A DNA stretch of 49,339 bases from Patescibacteria group bacterium (GTDB lineage: Bacteria > Patescibacteriota > Minisyncoccia > UBA6257 > Colwellbacteraceae). The notes beneath the pieces are model-generated. The model had not been told where the DNA came from. It saw nothing but the letters and a program-made list of their open reading frames with translations, and did not search any database. This document shows positions 49,147-49,339 of the stretch, in pieces. How positions within the stretch are numbered: position 1 is the first letter of the stretch; the number at the start of each line of letters is the position of its first letter. Location: contig JAKJEF010000003.1 in NCBI GenBank assembly GCA_022705565.1, positions 1 to 49,339 on the forward strand. Reading direction: 5' to 3'. The translations under genes and the position numbers were made by a program.

Positions 49147-49339
49147 ATGAACAAAAAAATCATCTCCGCGGCTGTCTTAACCGCTTTGTTTACAGGAGTT
49201 TTTAACCCACCGCTGGCTCTCGCCTGGCAAAACCCCACTCAAAACCCTCCAGGTGGCGGAGGAGCTTTTGTGATCGAGTCCGGCGCTCCGGCAAACTCCA
49301 TCTACATCAAAGCCGATGGAAACGTCGGCATCGGAGCGA
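49147..49339 (+). CDS. Secreted surface protein, N-terminal part (partial)
   Basis: The frame starts at ATG 49147 with a signal peptide (MNKKIISAAVLTALFTGV, then a probable cleavage after LALA) and runs off the window. The visible mature start is Gly/Pro-rich and continues FVIESGAPANSIYIKADGNV followed by GIGA. I recall YI-ADGNVGIG-type repeats from large tail-fibre-like surface proteins of Patescibacteria and phages. The rest of the protein is not visible. Confidence 0.7.
   Translation, partial: MNKKIISAAVLTALFTGVFNPPLALAWQNPTQNPPGGGGAFVIESGAPANSIYIKADGNVGIGA

Overview
The window looks like a piece of chromosome from a Candidate Phyla Radiation (Patescibacteria) bacterium, most likely Parcubacteria-like. 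The proteins are short and single-domain-trimmed, the housekeeping genes are tightly packed in mixed order, one small secreted protein carries a Cys motif common in Parcubacteria, and rplK is not followed by rplA. TGA is used as a stop, so the standard bacterial code applies. This placement is inference from gene content and style, not from a database search.

Layout. 1-2.4 kb: end of a cytosine-deaminase-like gene, two small membrane proteins, an alkyltransferase-type DNA repair gene, queH and a secreted C39-type peptidase. 2.5-3.4 kb: a frameshifted gene with an internal duplication. 3.4-8.1 kb: trpS, a tiny Cys-rich protein, tgt and queA (queuosine tRNA modification) and rsmE. 8.1-12.4 kb: an HNH-like gene, a SAM-I riboswitch before metK, a DUF3850 protein, a membrane-anchored cupredoxin next to a PQQ-dehydrogenase-like protein, and DUF378 and DUF167 proteins. 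12.4-19.3 kb: an unrecognised 314-residue protein, tsaC, truB, gpsA, a free tRNA-binding domain and a run of envelope proteins. 19.4-28.4 kb: murA, ligA, a GNAT-small peptide-M16 peptidase-ABC exporter neighbourhood, gatC and gatA. 28.4-41.2 kb: three tRNAs, murD, pheST, gyrB, secE-nusG-rplK, a nucleotide-metabolism group (MazG-like, dcd, tmk), gatB and miaA. 41.3-49.3 kb: thrS, dnaE, an NYN nuclease, rnhB, rpmF, nusB, rnc and the start of a surface protein.

Expression signals fall into two styles. Many housekeeping genes have an extended -10 box (TGnTATAAT) and no Shine-Dalgarno sequence. In several the -10 lies only 6-7 bases before the start codon, which predicts leaderless mRNA (trpS, tsaC, dnaE, a MazG-like gene, an NYN gene, a small membrane gene). 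In contrast, about eight unrecognised or accessory genes scattered between them have a strong Shine-Dalgarno sequence, often a GTG or TTG start, in several cases a -35/-10 promoter with 17-base spacing, and a private intrinsic terminator. They behave like independent expression cassettes.

The points most worth a second look are this two-class initiation pattern, the SAM-I riboswitch, the GNAT/peptide/M16/ABC neighbourhood, the cupredoxin-dehydrogenase pair, MurA with Asp in place of the fosfomycin-reactive Cys, and the duplicated gene broken by a one-base deletion.
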